Assembly (NCBI GenBank): GCA_902782225.1
Contig: CACZMF010000015.1
Span: forward strand, 62,001 to 126,000
Origin: an uncultured Bacteroidia bacterium
GTDB taxonomy: Bacteria > Bacteroidota > Bacteroidia > Bacteroidales > UBA932
Length of the DNA stretch: 64,000 nucleotides
Direction of reading: 5' to 3'
The notes under the pieces are model-generated. The model was not told where the DNA came from. It saw only the letters and a program-made list of their open reading frames with translations, and ran no database searches. Both the position numbers and the translations under genes were made by a program. Positions 62,202 to 64,000 of this stretch are shown here, piece after piece; the first letter of the stretch is position 1, and each line of letters starts with the position of its first letter.

Positions 62202-62494
62202 TAGGCAACGAGCTGGTTCTGGGGCCGTTCCAGGGGCCGGAGGCGTGCTTCCGAATAGGCTATTGCAAGGGCGTGTGCGGCACCGCGTGGAAGGAAGGAC
62301 GCACCGTGGTGGTACCGGACGTAGAGCTGTTCCCCGGCCACATCGCCTGCTCTTCCCTCTCCCGCAGCGAGATTGTGGTTCCCGTCCGCAAGGGCGGAGA
62401 GATCGCCGCCGTCCTGGACATCGACAGCAAGGAGCTGGCCACCTTCGACGCCACCGACGCCCTCTGGCTGGAAAAAATTGCAACGCTTTATTAA
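62198..62494 (+). CDS. free methionine-R-sulfoxide reductase GAF domain, second part of the fusion
   Basis: 98 residues from a GTG at 62198, but the family sequence really begins upstream in the msrA frame. The GAF domain reads GNELVLGPFQGPEACFRIGY, CKGVCGTAWKEGRTVVVPDV, FPGHIACSSLSRSEIVVPV and LEKIATLY. The three cysteines of the fRMsr active site (in EACF, KGVCG and HIACSS) are present. Alone this start would lack the first helices, so it is probably expressed only as part of a fusion or is broken. Confidence 0.75.
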   Translation: MIGNELVLGPFQGPEACFRIGYCKGVCGTAWKEGRTVVVPDVELFPGHIACSSLSRSEIVVPVRKGGEIAAVLDIDSKELATFDATDALWLEKIATLY

Positions 62495-62495
62495 T

Positions 62496-64000
62496 ATGGT
62501 CAATCGTATTTTAGTTTTCCTGGCCCTGATGGTGTGGGGGCCCCTGTCCGCCCGGGAGGCGGTGACGCCGGAAGTCATTATCCCTCGCGTAGCTTCCTAT
62601 ACGCTTGCGGACGGCAGTTTTACGCCGGCAGTCGGCAGCACTTTCTCTGTAGAGGCAAAAGGCGCTGACGGCGCGGAAGCATTCTGCGCTTATCTGGAGA
62701 GCCTGTCCTTCGTCAAAGACGGTACGAAAAAAGCCGCCATGCGCTTCAAGGTAGGGCCGGCCGTGCTCAAAGGCAAGCCGGAGGAAGCATATGTGATGAC
62801 CATCGGCAAAAAGGGCATCTCCGTGGAAGCCGCCGGGTTCGACGGAGCTTTCTACGCCGTGCAGTCGCTGCTCCAGATGCTCCACGCGTCCGAGGACGGA
62901 GCCCTCGCCGCCTGCCGTATAGAAGACAGCCCAAGGTTCCGGCACCGCGGCCTTATGCTCGACGTTTCCCGCCACTTCCAGAGCAAGGACTTCATCCTGA
63001 AGCTGTTGGACGCCATGGCGCTCATCAAGATGAACCGCTTCCACTTCCATATCACGGACAACCAGGGATGGCGCATCGCCCTGGACTGCGCCCCGGAGAT
63101 GGTTCAGAAGGCGGCGTTCGGCAGCAGCAAGTTTTACAACAACATCCTGTCCAGGATGCCCATCGGATTCTGCGACGTTCCGGAAGGGTATGTAACCGGC
63201 ACCGTATATGACGACGGCCGTATCTACGGCGGCTACTATTCAAAGGAGGACATTCGGGAAATCGTGGACCACGCCGCCGCGCTGCACATCACTGTCGTTC
63301 CCGAAATTGAGCTGCCCGGCCACAACAGGGAGCTGCTCCACGTGCACCCGGAGTTCTACTGTGACGGCGAACACGTGGTGGACAACGTGTTCTGCGCCGG
63401 CAACGACGATGCCCTGCGGTTTTTCGAGCGCGTGTTGGAAGAGGTGATGGAGCTGTTCCCCTCCCAATACATCCATATAGGCGGTGACGAGGCCGACAAG
63501 GACAACTGGGCTCACTGCTCCCGCTGCCGGGAACGGATGAAGGCCGAGGGCCTGAAAGACGAGTTCGAGCTCCAAAGCTACGTGATTCGCCGCATAGACA
63601 AGTTCGTGAGCGAGCGGGGCCGGAGGATCGTCGGTTGGGACGAAATCCTCCAGGGAGGCCTGTCGGACAACGCCACCGTGATGTCCTGGCGCGGAACGGA
63701 CGGCGGCATCAAGGCCATGGAGATGGACCACGACGTGATAATGTCCCCCAACACCTACTATTATTTCGATTACGGGCAGGACGCTCCGTACAAGGAGCCC
63801 ATCGCGTTCAGGTCATATCTCCCGCTGGAGACCGTGTACAACTATGATCCGGAGGATATGGGAGGGCATCTCCTTGGCGTACAGGCCAACCTGTGGACGG
63901 AATGCGTCATCGACCCGGGGCATTGTGAGCATATGTTCTATCCCCGCGCGTACGCCGTGGCGGAAACCGGCTGGAGCCCCGCGGGCCTCAAGGATTACGA
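62496..64000 (+). CDS. GH20 beta-N-acetylhexosaminidase, 3' end beyond window
   Basis: Open from the ATG at 62496 to the right edge (501 codons). Signal peptide (RILVFLALMVWGPLSARE). The N-terminal GH20b domain (YVMTIGKKGISVEAAGFDGA) is followed by the TIM barrel: FRHRGLMLDVSRHF, MNRFHFHITDNQGWRI, VPEIELPGH, and the catalytic Asp331-Glu332 in HIGGDEAD. WTECV near the end completes the substrate pocket. It removes terminal GlcNAc or GalNAc, probably from host or mucin glycans or chitobiose, in the periplasm. It starts 1 base after the fRMsr stop. Confidence 0.92.
   Translation, partial: MVNRILVFLALMVWGPLSAREAVTPEVIIPRVASYTLADGSFTPAVGSTFSVEAKGADGAEAFCAYLESLSFVKDGTKKAAMRFKVGPAVLKGKPEEAYVMTIGKKGISVEAAGFDGAFYAVQSLLQMLHASEDGALAACRIEDSPRFRHRGLMLDVSRHFQSKDFILKLLDAMALIKMNRFHFHITDNQGWRIALDCAPEMVQKAAFGSSKFYNNILSRMPIGFCDVPEGYVTGTVYDDGRIYGGYYSKEDIREIVDHAAALHITVVPEIELPGHNRELLHVHPEFYCDGEHVVDNVFCAGNDDALRFFERVLEEVMELFPSQYIHIGGDEADKDNWAHCSRCRERMKAEGLKDEFELQSYVIRRIDKFVSERGRRIVGWDEILQGGLSDNATVMSWRGTDGGIKAMEMDHDVIMSPNTYYYFDYGQDAPYKEPIAFRSYLPLETVYNYDPEDMGGHLLGVQANLWTECVIDPGHCEHMFYPRAYAVAETGWSPAGLKDY

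Noticed and set aside
60924..62483. Long minus-strand reading frame of 519 codons through the tandem repeats
   Set aside because: It is antisense to msrA and most of the fRMsr domain, stays open because the repeat period is a multiple of 3, and has no signal or family match.

Overview
The window looks like a high-GC member of the Bacteroidales, probably a gut lineage. Four things point there: -7 promoter elements of the Bacteroidetes form TAnnTTTG, a large set of lipoprotein fimbrillins with DUF3575, DUF5119 and DUF4906 partners, a fused SecDF translocase, and a serine palmitoyltransferase of the Bacteroides type. No species can be named from sequence alone.

Layout. 0-6 kb: a partial DUF3575 outer-membrane protein, then an operon of two lipoproteins that share the same N-terminal module, with a 42-residue small ORF between them. 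6-8 kb: rhaD and a flavodiiron protein. 8-12.6 kb: a tightly overlapping envelope cluster (TM2, LolA-like, YidD-like, two DUF5683-like TPR proteins) that runs into nth and miaA. 12.6-16.8 kb: a sensor histidine kinase, a receiver-only regulator, a kinase-less TPR sensor look-alike and a small membrane protein. 16.8-18.6 kb: a toxin-antitoxin remnant zone, with hipB, a broken hipA and an intact VapBC-like pair.

18.6-34.8 kb holds a 16-kb fimbrial operon on the minus strand: DUF3575, DUF5119, six tandem fimbrillins, a further fimbrillin-type lipoprotein, a fimbrillin with a C-terminal DUF1566-like domain, and a 1068-residue DUF4906-type tip or adhesin candidate. Three intercistronic gaps carry look-alike GC-rich hairpins. 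Divergent from it at 35-37.8 kb is a second short operon: a fimbrillin, a multi-pass membrane AraC-type regulator, and a receiver-only protein paralogous to the one at 14.6 kb. This is a plausible surface-sensing control module for the fimbriae.

37.8-49.8 kb is mostly housekeeping: U32 peptidase family, TPR protein, aspA, a degenerate M16 protein, DUF3109, MATE, a GatD-like dehydrogenase, tRNA-Gly(GCC), LolA-like and L-cysteine desulfidase family. 49.9-55.3 kb is a four-gene overlapping operon: spt, an SDR (possible 3-ketosphinganine reductase), malQ and glyS. 55.4-57.7 kb contains a RAYT-type HUH transposase flanked by an inverted pair of 72-bp double-hairpin repeats, the most distinctive mobile system in the window. 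Then come secDF, a 72-bp tandem repeat array with covarying stems, an msrA-fRMsr fusion split by a -1 frameshift, and a partial GH20 hexosaminidase that leaves the right edge.
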